From assembly GCA_004294095.1 (NCBI GenBank), contig RDZR01000058.1, positions 1-32,698 on the forward strand: a stretch of DNA of 32,698 bases, read 5' to 3'. The notes beneath the pieces were generated by a model, which saw only the letters and a program-made list of their open reading frames with translations, was not told the origin of the DNA and did no database searches. This document shows, in pieces, positions 16,252 through 24,943 of the stretch. The stretch is from Verrucomicrobiota bacterium (GTDB lineage Bacteria > Verrucomicrobiota > Verrucomicrobiia > Verrucomicrobiales > Akkermansiaceae). The stretch's first letter is position 1. Each line of letters opens with the position of its first letter. A program made the position numbers and the translations under genes.

Positions 16252-17271
16252 ATGGAAGGTCCGACAATTCGTGAACTCGCGCAGCACTGTGGGCTTTCTC
16301 CTAGTGCCATCTCTGCTGCACTAAGAAATAAAAAAAATATATCGCTTGCGACAAAGCAGCGTGTCCATCAAGCGGCTCAGGAACTCGGCTACAGCTCAGA
16401 TGCTAAATTGTCCCAGCTGATGTCCTATTTGCGGAGCAATAAAGGCAATCGCACGGCACCAAGCTTGATCCTGCTTTACGATAGCCCAAGCCCGTCTTAT
16501 ATCGATGACCGTCCTTGGCTCGCTACTTATACCAATGGGGTCGAGCGTCGATGTGCCCAGTTTGGCTATATCATTGAAAAAATTTGGGCGAGGTCTGCGA
16601 GCACGGCACGCTTAAATCAGATCCTGCAAGCGCGCGGAGTTGAGGGCGTGATCCTATTCCAACCGACGGACTTTTTCCCAGGCGAATTTACGAAAGACTT
16701 GGGAAAATATGCGCTCTGCGCAATTGAGGGTGATCATGCTGGCCGAAACTTCCCGCGAGTAGTCTCGATGGGATTTGAAAATGTAAGGCTGGCTATGAAA
16801 AAAGTCATAGAGCTCGGCTACGAAAGACCCGCCATGGTGATCGGAAATTGGGTGAACGAGATCAATGACGGCCTGCTTCGTGCCGGCTTTATTGAGAGCC
16901 AATGGGCGCTGCCTGCATCTCAACGCATTCCCCCTTTGATCATGGATGATTGGCATTTACAGCTTGATCGTTGGGTGAAAAAAAATCGCCCTGACGTTAT
17001 TTTATGCGGAGATTCCAACACCGTGAAATACCTCAAAAAATCCGGTTTTCGGGTCCCTAAAGATATCTCTGTCGTTCACCTCAATCATGGGCATGACGTG
17101 CAATCATGGGCTGGAGTTGATAACAACCACTCGGAAATTGGCTCTGCAGCAGTCGATCTAGTTGTGGCTCAAATCCACCGTGGTGAGACCGGCTTGCCAA
17201 CTCATCCCAAAAGCATCTTCCTCTATGGGGTTTGGAAAGATGGTGAAACTTGCCCAGCAAAATTAGGCTAA
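16252..17271 (+). CDS. LacI-family transcriptional regulator
   Basis: A 339-residue LacI-type regulator. The N-terminal HTH reads TIRELAQHCGLSPSAISAAL followed by RNKKNISLATKQRVHQAAQELGY, the classic helix-turn-helix plus hinge region. The remainder is a periplasmic-binding-protein-like effector domain, with ILLYDSPSPSY at the start of the first lobe, VEGVILFQPTDFF, ALCAIEGDH and a late DVILCGDSNTVKYLKKSGFRVPKDISVVHLNH block. Such proteins usually bind a sugar and control sugar-use genes. It sits between two genes for secreted carbohydrate-type proteins, so control of the block is a reasonable inference. A small inverted repeat, ACCCA/TGGGT at 16182-16198, lies upstream but is weak. A 13-T run near 17319-17331 follows the gene without a strong hairpin. 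Confidence 0.9.
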   Translation: MEGPTIRELAQHCGLSPSAISAALRNKKNISLATKQRVHQAAQELGYSSDAKLSQLMSYLRSNKGNRTAPSLILLYDSPSPSYIDDRPWLATYTNGVERRCAQFGYIIEKIWARSASTARLNQILQARGVEGVILFQPTDFFPGEFTKDLGKYALCAIEGDHAGRNFPRVVSMGFENVRLAMKKVIELGYERPAMVIGNWVNEINDGLLRAGFIESQWALPASQRIPPLIMDDWHLQLDRWVKKNRPDVILCGDSNTVKYLKKSGFRVPKDISVVHLNHGHDVQSWAGVDNNHSEIGSAAVDLVVAQIHRGETGLPTHPKSIFLYGVWKDGETCPAKLG

Positions 17272-17422
17272 TTAGCGCACATGCTAAGATGAACGATTCA
17301 CTCGATTTTTTATGATTTTTTTTTTTTCTATTTGCCAGCCACCTGATTGCCGATAACTTGTATGCTCAATGATAGCTGATTATGATAAACGGCTATTTCA
17401 AAACCCAATGATAATATATTTT

Positions 17423-20400
17423 ATGAATTTGCATAATTTGTTCGCTTGCTCACGTCGCGGTGTCAACCCGTTGCTCGCATCCTTGAGGGTGACATTCTTC
17501 ACCTTACTCATCGTCCTAAGCGGGATCACCATTGCCCATGGACAGGCGACCTTCAAGGCAGTGCCTCTCGATTGTGGTGGTTGGTTCAGTGGATATGATC
17601 AAGCAAATGACGGCACCCTCTATGGATTTGGCGACGTTTTTGGGGCTTGGCGCAGTGATGTTGTCCCCGGTCAGCCAAACCAATTAGGCTATAAATGGGA
17701 ATATCTCAATTGGTCGATCCCGGAGAATGCTGTGGCTGGCATCGCCATTGCCGTCCAAGAAGATGACTCGAATGTCGTGTATTACGCCTCCACGAAGTCA
17801 CTTTTTAAATCGGTGAATCGAGGAGTGACGTGGTCAAAACTTCTCGGGGATTTAGCCGACCGCCTAACAGAAGATGGCCGGATCCGTGGGAGTTCTCCCT
17901 TAATGATTCGCACGAATAATCCGAATGAAATTTGGTATGCAGGCCCGCGCACGAGTCTCACTGGCACACTGTGGCGCTCACAAGATGGTGGCACCTCTTG
18001 GGACAAAATGGGTGGCACGGCATTTGATGGAAACCCGAGCACGCTTGCTCGGACAATTCACAACATTCCCCAATTTCCCAATCAAATATGGGTAGGATCA
18101 ACTGATGGATTGCACGTATCGGTAGATGGAGGAAATAACTTTACCAAGGTGGGCTCGCTGGCACTCCAAAACGTAGGAATGATTGCCCGCTATCCGACGA
18201 ATGTGGCTGGGGCTACCGCAGGAACGGGGCTGGTGGCACGTGCTAATTCAGGTGGCGGCATCAGCCGCATCACCTACACCGATGTCAATAATGTTTCAAC
18301 CTACACGGTGACAAATTCAACAACTTTTGACATCAATTTCCAATACCCAACTGGCTTGCAAATTTTTTCTGACGGCAGAGCTAGCGCGTGGACAACATCC
18401 GCAGATCGCCATGGGGTTAGCACGGCGGCGAATGGGGGTTTGCATTTCGTCCGCACTGCGACATCGGTCAATCCTATCACCGTTCCGATTTGGACGGACT
18501 TTGACACACTTGCCGCAAGAACGCGCCCGGACTTTGGCACGGATATGGTCATCGAGTGCAAGTTGAATCCAGGCCGCTGGTATATGACTGGTGGCGGCGC
18601 TCCGATGTATAGCGAGGACTCGGGATCATCATGGCAATACTTCCCCAATCAAAATGGCATCGCTGCGGTGAAAACTTACCGCGGCAATGTAAGCCGGTTT
18701 AATCCGAATGTTCTGTATTTTCCCGCATCGGATGTTGGAGGCGTAATCGTCACAGATGGTGGTGCAAGTGGCGACGCACAATTCACTCCTCATCGCAGCT
18801 ACAAAACTCTGATGGGCAGCTTCACCATCATGGAAGGACCAAATCCAACGAATCTCGTCTATGCAGGATTGGATCAAGGTTTGGATAAATCCATCTTGCT
18901 TAAATCAAATGATAGTGGTGCTACGTGGACGCAGACGGATATTACTTCCAGCGGCCTCGATTTATCGCGCGATGGAATTTTAAAATCGGTCATGTCGCTG
19001 AATGATGCCAATGATTTTCTAGTGGTGCTTGCTTCAGGCACGGGCAAAGACGGCACCATTACACCCGGCACCATTAATCCGGGTGTCTGGCGCACGACCA
19101 ATGGAGGTGCTTCTTTTACAAAAGTGAATGGACTTCCTCATGCAAGTTTGCAGACCGGCCACCGTTATGACGGACAGCCATGTTTCATTGAGCGCGATGC
19201 AGTCTTGCCAAACGTGCGTTATTTCGCATCTCGTGGCTTGAATTTAAAGAAATCCAACGACGGTGGCTCGAATTGGGTCGATGCCACCCATCCGTTTCCT
19301 AATCCCGCAGGCGGCTTCTTTTGGGCATGGTCGTTCATGGCGGATCCTGTGCGCAGCAATGAGCTCTGGGCTGCAGGCGATTTCGCGGGTATCAAGCGCT
19401 CAATCAATGGCGGTGCTTCATGGACATCCACCGCTCAATACATTAATGCGAAATGGGTATCTTCCAATAACGGTCGCATCGCGGCTTGGGGTAAAAAAGC
19501 CGGTGATTCGCTTGAACGTATTTATTACTCTTCCGACAATGGGGTCACGTTCAATCCTTTGACGGACTCGACACGCAACTTTTTTGGCGTGCAGGGTCTC
19601 ACCGTGGACAATTTTGGTAATGTGTGGGTCAGTTGGAACTCAGTCACGCGCATCAAGCCAACCCTTCCAGTCATTGTCCCCGCGCAAATCGCTCTTGGAG
19701 TTCAAGGTTCCCCTTTGAGCTATGCGCTGGTTACTTCCGGAGATCCAACATCATTCACGCTCTCATCCGGCAGCTTACCACCGGGCGTGACATTCAATAC
19801 AACTACTGGAGTGCTCTCAGGGACTCCCTCGGCCACGGGCACATTCACTCCGAGCTTCACTGCGTCTAACGCCTTCGGCGCATCCCCTGTGGTTTCAATG
19901 ACGATCACGATTTCAGCACCCATTTTACCAGTCATCACCAGCAGCCTAAGCTCAACTGGGACTCAAGGGTTGCCTTTTTTGTATCAAATTGTTGCCACAA
20001 ATTCTCCCGCTTCCTACAGCGCGTCTGGACTACCTGTAGGACTTTCTATCAACACGACCACAGGCCTAATTAGTGGCACTCCAAGTGTTTCTGGTTCAGT
20101 GAACATCACGATCGGCGCAACCAACTTGGCGGGCACGGATTTAGAAGTTCTGTCCATCAGCTTGACTCCCACCTTTGTGATCAGCGGCACGGTAACGTTG
20201 GGAGGGAATCCGCTCAGCGGGGTGACCATCACAGATAATCTTGGAAATATCGCGCAAACTGGGGTCAATGGCACCTATTCCCTCATCCGATCTGGAGGTG
20301 GCTATACGATCACACCTTCACTACTGAGCCATACTTTTGCACCGGTATCAGTGAGCGGAACGTTGTCAGCCAATTTGCCGAATCAGAACTTTGTCGCAAC

Positions 20401-21754
20401 TTTCGTGCCGCCGACCTATGAAGGCTTCGACTACACCGCCGGCACCAGCGTTTTGGCAAACAAGAATGGCGGAACCCAATGGGGCGGAAGCTGGAACTCG
20501 TTGAGCAATGGTGTCAGCTCACCAGGATTTACTTATACCTCGGGTGCCAATACTTTGAGCACCACCGGCAATCGCGGAAATTTTAGAAATAACGTCGAGA
20601 GTTTCCGCTCATTATCAACTAGCTACGCCACTGGCACCTATTGGCTCAGCTTCATTGCTCGCAGCACCAATCCTGGTGTTAATTGGGGTGGGCTCTCGCT
20701 ATTTGACAATGCCTCTGAGCGGTTCTTCATTGGGCAACGCACGGGGCAATCGGTTTGGGGAATCGAGCGAGGTGGCAGCGGCTCCGCCAGTAGCACGGCT
20801 TCCACCGGTAGCTCGACTTTCATCGTTGTGAAATTGGTTCTTCAAAGTGGAAACGATTCAGTTTTCTTCTGGACCAATCCATCGTTGAGTGCCATTCCGA
20901 CGGATGGTTCCGCGGTGCAGTTGATCAATACGGCGGATTTTAGCTTCAATCGCATTCGGGTTTCCCATGGACTTGGTTCTGGCCAATTTTTGGAGTTAGA
21001 TGAAATTCGCCTAGGAAATTCATTCGCCGAGGTGGCTCCGCTCGCGACTCCCGCTCCAGTTATTACGGCTGGCCAATCGGCGAGTGGCACGCAGGGAGAT
21101 GCATTTAGCTATACGGTGACGGCTACGAATAGCCCAACATCATGGGCGCTCATCAGTGGCATGCCGGCGGGGCTTTCATTGAATGTCGCAACGGGCGCGA
21201 TCACTGGCACACCTTCGGTGAGCGGCACGTTCACACCGAGTTTCACCGCGACCAACGCAGGTGGCACCTCGGCAACTCAGACGGTGACGATTAACTTAAG
21301 CCCATCATTGACCTTGTTACAGATTTTCCGCTCGGATCAAGGACTTGCCGCCAATGGTTCACAGGATTTAGAAACTCCCGCGACGGACGATATTGAAAAT
21401 TTGCTCAAATTTGCCTTCAATATGATCGGTGCAGGGGCCGGGCAAGCATTAGAGCTAGATATCCCGAATAGCCAAATGGTCAGTCCATCAGGCAATGCTG
21501 GTTTGCCGATGAGCACACTGGATGTTAACGGGCGCCTTGCAACGACTTACATCCGGCGCAAGGAGAGCAGCAATCCAGGCGTGACTTACGTTGTCGAATA
21601 CAGCAATACTCTCGAAGTTGGATCATGGTCCGAGAACGCTTCTGCCACTGTATCGGTCACTTCAATCGACGGATTGTTCGAGCGTGTTATACAGACGGAT
21701 GATCAATTAATTCCACGCCGCTTCGTCCGCGTAAAAGTGATCGCGACTCCATAA
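17423..21754 (+). CDS. Very large secreted GH74-like beta-propeller with Ig-like, lectin-like and shared C-terminal domains
   Basis: About 1443 residues. The signal peptide contains SLRVTFFTLLIVLSGITIAH and then GQA. From about 17550 to 19650 a beta-propeller holds nine Asp-box motifs (S-x-D/N-x-G-x-x-W/F), for example SVNRGVTW at 17810, SQDGGTSW at 17978, SEDSGSSW at 18611, SNDSGATW at 18905 and SINGGASW at 19400. The opening GGWFSGYDQANDGTLYGFGD followed by VFGAWRSD resembles GH74 xyloglucanases, whose catalytic Asp sits in a similar D-GGAYR motif; AGDFAG near 19375 could hold the second Asp. Then come He_PIG-type Ig-like domains (about 19690-19920 and 19930-20170), a carboxypeptidase-regulatory-like domain (20176-20400), a lectin-like domain (20417-21045), a third He_PIG domain (21054-21300) and the shared C-terminal domain (21308-21751). 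The start could also be ATG 17369. Sialidase- or VPS10-type propellers are alternatives. Confidence 0.75.
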   Translation: MNLHNLFACSRRGVNPLLASLRVTFFTLLIVLSGITIAHGQATFKAVPLDCGGWFSGYDQANDGTLYGFGDVFGAWRSDVVPGQPNQLGYKWEYLNWSIPENAVAGIAIAVQEDDSNVVYYASTKSLFKSVNRGVTWSKLLGDLADRLTEDGRIRGSSPLMIRTNNPNEIWYAGPRTSLTGTLWRSQDGGTSWDKMGGTAFDGNPSTLARTIHNIPQFPNQIWVGSTDGLHVSVDGGNNFTKVGSLALQNVGMIARYPTNVAGATAGTGLVARANSGGGISRITYTDVNNVSTYTVTNSTTFDINFQYPTGLQIFSDGRASAWTTSADRHGVSTAANGGLHFVRTATSVNPITVPIWTDFDTLAARTRPDFGTDMVIECKLNPGRWYMTGGGAPMYSEDSGSSWQYFPNQNGIAAVKTYRGNVSRFNPNVLYFPASDVGGVIVTDGGASGDAQFTPHRSYKTLMGSFTIMEGPNPTNLVYAGLDQGLDKSILLKSNDSGATWTQTDITSSGLDLSRDGILKSVMSLNDANDFLVVLASGTGKDGTITPGTINPGVWRTTNGGASFTKVNGLPHASLQTGHRYDGQPCFIERDAVLPNVRYFASRGLNLKKSNDGGSNWVDATHPFPNPAGGFFWAWSFMADPVRSNELWAAGDFAGIKRSINGGASWTSTAQYINAKWVSSNNGRIAAWGKKAGDSLERIYYSSDNGVTFNPLTDSTRNFFGVQGLTVDNFGNVWVSWNSVTRIKPTLPVIVPAQIALGVQGSPLSYALVTSGDPTSFTLSSGSLPPGVTFNTTTGVLSGTPSATGTFTPSFTASNAFGASPVVSMTITISAPILPVITSSLSSTGTQGLPFLYQIVATNSPASYSASGLPVGLSINTTTGLISGTPSVSGSVNITIGATNLAGTDLEVLSISLTPTFVISGTVTLGGNPLSGVTITDNLGNIAQTGVNGTYSLIRSGGGYTITPSLLSHTFAPVSVSGTLSANLPNQNFVATFVPPTYEGFDYTAGTSVLANKNGGTQWGGSWNSLSNGVSSPGFTYTSGANTLSTTGNRGNFRNNVESFRSLSTSYATGTYWLSFIARSTNPGVNWGGLSLFDNASERFFIGQRTGQSVWGIERGGSGSASSTASTGSSTFIVVKLVLQSGNDSVFFWTNPSLSAIPTDGSAVQLINTADFSFNRIRVSHGLGSGQFLELDEIRLGNSFAEVAPLATPAPVITAGQSASGTQGDAFSYTVTATNSPTSWALISGMPAGLSLNVATGAITGTPSVSGTFTPSFTATNAGGTSATQTVTINLSPSLTLLQIFRSDQGLAANGSQDLETPATDDIENLLKFAFNMIGAGAGQALELDIPNSQMVSPSGNAGLPMSTLDVNGRLATTYIRRKESSNPGVTYVVEYSNTLEVGSWSENASATVSVTSIDGLFERVIQTDDQLIPRRFVRVKVIATP

Positions 21755-22065
21755 TTTTATCAGCCTTTACAATCGCAGCATTGCATTAAACTCATGAATC
21801 ATTCCTATCGGACAAGCTCGATGGGAATGCCTTCTTTGACGCGGCTCTTAGCATCATGACCAGCAGCAGATTTAAATCAGGTTGTATCACTAGGTGGTTC
21901 TCTCCAGGTGGCGCCAGACGATCAGTGGTTTCTATGCAGGTTTCTGCGCTGGTGTGTTTGAGAATGAGTGAGTTGGCCTCTGGGTGAGACTCCGATATGG
22001 CAGCATCGCCCCTATTTTTAATTTCAGAGAACTAAGCGCGCCGGAAATACAAGCAACTATTATTC
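21755..22065. other. Intergenic region between two secreted-protein genes
   Basis: 311 bases with no supportable gene, no RNA fold recognised and no strong terminator. A 22-codon open stretch on the minus strand ending near 21815 is too short to call. The promoter of the following gene must lie here, but no clear elements stand out. Confidence 0.5.
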
Positions 22066-24840
22066 ATGAAAAAGCTGAACTACACCGGAATCGGGATTTT
22101 ATTAGCTGCGGCAAATATTGCCACCGGCCAAACGGGCACCATCGAGTTTGCAGATCCCATCGTCACCGTCGTTGAAGTGGCCAATCAACTCCACGCGAGC
22201 ACACCATTGACGATGACGGTCAGGCGGCTTGGTGGCTCGAGTGGTCCGGCTCAAGCGAGCTACGCGGTTTGGGATAGCTCGATCACGGGCAACGCGATAG
22301 AAAACACCAATTACTCCCTCGCCGGAAATATCCGAAAATGGATTGCGGCAGGCCGAGTTTCATGGGCGGATGGAGACTCGTCTGACAAGACGATCATCAT
22401 CAAGAGCGAACCGAGTGTAGGAATCCGTTTTTCCGATCAGGTCACCGGCACATTGCGATACGATGCTCGCTTGGTAAACGTCACGGGTGCGACGCTGGGC
22501 ACACAATCCACCGCCCGCTTTGAGGTGCTCGATGCCCAAGCGCCCGCAGCTGGCGTGTTGCGCTTCAGCTCCCGCGTTTTCTTTGGGAAAGAGGGTGGCA
22601 CTGCGCAAATTTCTGTCCGTAGAGATGGCGGCACGAGCGGCAGCGTCGCAGTGAATTATGCGACGAGCAGTAGCTTGCCGACGCTATCTTCTTTTTCCCA
22701 AGTCATTCCCGCAGGGGTGGTGGGAGTCAACTATCTATCTGCTAGCGGCACGCTGACATGGAGTGATGGCGATGCGGCAGAGAAATCATTTACCGTCATG
22801 CTGCCAGCGACTGGATCAACCGCTGGCCAAATGCAAGTAGCCCTGAACCTAACGTCTCCATCGGGTGGCGCAGTTTTGGGCACCTTGCCCTCAGCACTAT
22901 TGGCGATTCAGAATCCGCGGTCGAATCAGTTTGATTTCAATGACCGCAGTTTTGCAAGTTGGAGAGTTTGGGTTCCAAGCGGCCCCGAGCCGATTCGTGG
23001 CATTCTTTTTTCCTTCCCTGGCAGCTTTGGTGATACGCGGGACATTCCGCTAGCCACGATGTTTCAAAATGCGGCGAGGTATTGGCGCTTTGCGCTCGTC
23101 GGCGTCGGCAGTGCGACAACGCCGGATCCACAATTTAATGACATCGCGGAAATTCCTCTAGGCGGCTGGTTTGATGTGGTCGATTTGGTTGCTGGCACAT
23201 CGGGCAGACCGGAGTTGAGAAATGCCCCATTTGCCTTTCGTGGCATGTCGGCCGGTGGCTACTCAAGCTCGCGCTCATTTTTACCATGGCCAGAGCGCAC
23301 GATTGGTGCGATGTGCCATGCGGGCTGGAATCCGCCACCTTCTGAGGCATACAATCCGCTCACGCCGTTGCAGAGTCAAGTGCCGGCCATCGCACTGATC
23401 GGCAGTTCGGATGCGACGGTGCCGATTTCAGAAATTGGACCGAGTATGAGCATGTCTCGCCGCTATGGTCAAACTCGCCTCGCATTAGCGACGGTTTGGG
23501 GGCTTTCTCACAATTTCCAAAATTCTTCAGCCTATAATGCCTATGCTCTTTATTGGTTTGATCAATTGATGAAAGCAGGACGCTACCCGGCTCATCTCGT
23601 GCCTACGGCTTCGACAGCACCTGTGTTGGGCCAGCTGCCGATGAATTCAGGGTGGTGGGGCGTGCGTAATTCGACCAATAGCTCTGCCAACGGCTATCAG
23701 CTTTCAGGGGGCTCCAGCCGTTTCCTCAATATTGGACCAGATGCAAGTTTTGCCGGCATCAAAGATCCTTCCAATCCGTTGGTTGACTCCTGGCTGCCCA
23801 ATCAATCAGCAGCGATGGGCTATCGTTCGCTTAGCTCGCGCGCATCGATAACCATCACTTCGCCAGGAACGTTCTCCACAGTCTCCCTCGGCGCGGTGAC
23901 AAACATCACCACCAGCCTTTCAACATTTGCCTCAGTGATTACTCAAATGGAATTTTTTGATGGCGATACGTCGATTGGAATTGATACATCAGAGCCATAT
24001 TCCATGCCGTGGGTTCCTTCGGCCACAGGCATGCGCAATCTAACAGTTGTTGCCTCCGTCACCAGTGGTGAGCCGCTCACGGTCAGCAGAGTATGCTTTG
24101 TCGCATTTGCTAACGTTCCGGCATCTCCCACTGGAGTGGCGGCTTCCTCTGCGGGCACCGGTATTTTGTTAGAATGGACTGGCGCGCCGTTTTCTGAGTC
24201 CTATCAGATTTGGCGAGCCACGGCTGCTGCGGGTCCATTTTCTTTGCTGCGTGCCGGGCACCCTAACAGTAGTTTTACGGATGTTGAAGTAATTGATGGT
24301 GTTACATATTTCTATCAGGTCCGAGGGGTCAACACACTCGGCGAGGGCGCTCTATCAGGGGTGGTGAGTGCCACGGCGGGTGGTGCGCAGAGTGACCTTG
24401 CATTGTTCCGCCAGCAATATGGCATTGAGGCAGATGGAAGCGAAGATCTTGGAATTCCCGCAAGCGATGGCGTGGCCAACATCCTCAAGTATGCGTTCAA
24501 TATGATGGGCAGTGGCGTCGCCCAGCAACTGGCTCTGGATTCTCCAAATACGGCAGTGATGAATGCCGACGGACAAGCGGGTCTGCCGCGCATCGAGCAA
24601 ACGGGTGACATGCCCACACGCTTGATTTTTGTAAGACGTAAGGCATCCTCGAATCCGGAAATTATCTATCAGGTTGAGCACTCCACAGATCTCAGCCCTG
24701 GATCCTGGCAGGTCAACGCGGCGATCACCGAGACGGTCAATTCATTGACCACCGCTCTCGAACGCGTCACAATCGAGCTACCAGCGTTGCCGACGGCTAG
24801 CTTTTGCCGCCTTAAAATCATCATTCCAGCCAACCCTTGA
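22066..24840 (+). CDS. Secreted multidomain alpha/beta-hydrolase (esterase-like) with Calx-beta, Ig, Fn3 and shared C-terminal domain
   Basis: 924 residues. The signal peptide is MKKLNYTGIGILLAAANIAT plus GQ. Residues about 25-155 and 160-282 look like two Calx-beta modules (VRRLGGSSGPAQASYAV with SWADGD; VRRDGGTSGSVAVNYA with TWSDGD). Residues about 295-505 form an alpha/beta-hydrolase resembling secreted esterases or depolymerases. Its opening strand is RGILFSFPGSFGD, the nucleophile elbow GMSAGG holds Ser395, Asp449 is in LIGSSDATVP, and His482 is in WGLSHNFQ. An Ig-like module follows (ITITSPGTFS, then MEFFDGDTSIG), then a fibronectin type III module (PTGVAASSAGTGILLEWTG to YFYQVRGVNTLGEG) and the shared C-terminal domain from about residue 777. 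The full triad suggests an active enzyme; the substrate is unknown, with carbohydrate esters plausible from context. Confidence 0.75.
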   Translation: MKKLNYTGIGILLAAANIATGQTGTIEFADPIVTVVEVANQLHASTPLTMTVRRLGGSSGPAQASYAVWDSSITGNAIENTNYSLAGNIRKWIAAGRVSWADGDSSDKTIIIKSEPSVGIRFSDQVTGTLRYDARLVNVTGATLGTQSTARFEVLDAQAPAAGVLRFSSRVFFGKEGGTAQISVRRDGGTSGSVAVNYATSSSLPTLSSFSQVIPAGVVGVNYLSASGTLTWSDGDAAEKSFTVMLPATGSTAGQMQVALNLTSPSGGAVLGTLPSALLAIQNPRSNQFDFNDRSFASWRVWVPSGPEPIRGILFSFPGSFGDTRDIPLATMFQNAARYWRFALVGVGSATTPDPQFNDIAEIPLGGWFDVVDLVAGTSGRPELRNAPFAFRGMSAGGYSSSRSFLPWPERTIGAMCHAGWNPPPSEAYNPLTPLQSQVPAIALIGSSDATVPISEIGPSMSMSRRYGQTRLALATVWGLSHNFQNSSAYNAYALYWFDQLMKAGRYPAHLVPTASTAPVLGQLPMNSGWWGVRNSTNSSANGYQLSGGSSRFLNIGPDASFAGIKDPSNPLVDSWLPNQSAAMGYRSLSSRASITITSPGTFSTVSLGAVTNITTSLSTFASVITQMEFFDGDTSIGIDTSEPYSMPWVPSATGMRNLTVVASVTSGEPLTVSRVCFVAFANVPASPTGVAASSAGTGILLEWTGAPFSESYQIWRATAAAGPFSLLRAGHPNSSFTDVEVIDGVTYFYQVRGVNTLGEGALSGVVSATAGGAQSDLALFRQQYGIEADGSEDLGIPASDGVANILKYAFNMMGSGVAQQLALDSPNTAVMNADGQAGLPRIEQTGDMPTRLIFVRRKASSNPEIIYQVEHSTDLSPGSWQVNAAITETVNSLTTALERVTIELPALPTASFCRLKIIIPANP

Positions 24841-24943
24841 CGCGGCGAACTTTTTTTCTCGAGGCGGAAAGATTTTCTAGTTCCGTATTGCTTTCGTCGC
24901 GCCGCTGGCTTTGATCGGGCACCCGATATTCTCAAACGCATCT

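Noticed and set aside
17380-17420. LacI-type operator candidate TGATAAACGGCTATTTCA upstream of the propeller gene
   Set aside because: Only part of each half matches its complement, and no second copy was found upstream of the other secreted-protein genes.
17423-17560. SRRGVN in the signal region of the large propeller protein as a Tat signal
   Set aside because: The twin Arg is present, but the residues after it do not fit the S-R-R-x-F-L-K pattern; an ordinary Sec signal explains it.
21779-21860. Minus-strand 22-codon stretch ending in GIPIELVR
   Set aside because: It looks protein-like, as if a remnant, but is closed by a stop 23 codons upstream and I cannot match it to any family.
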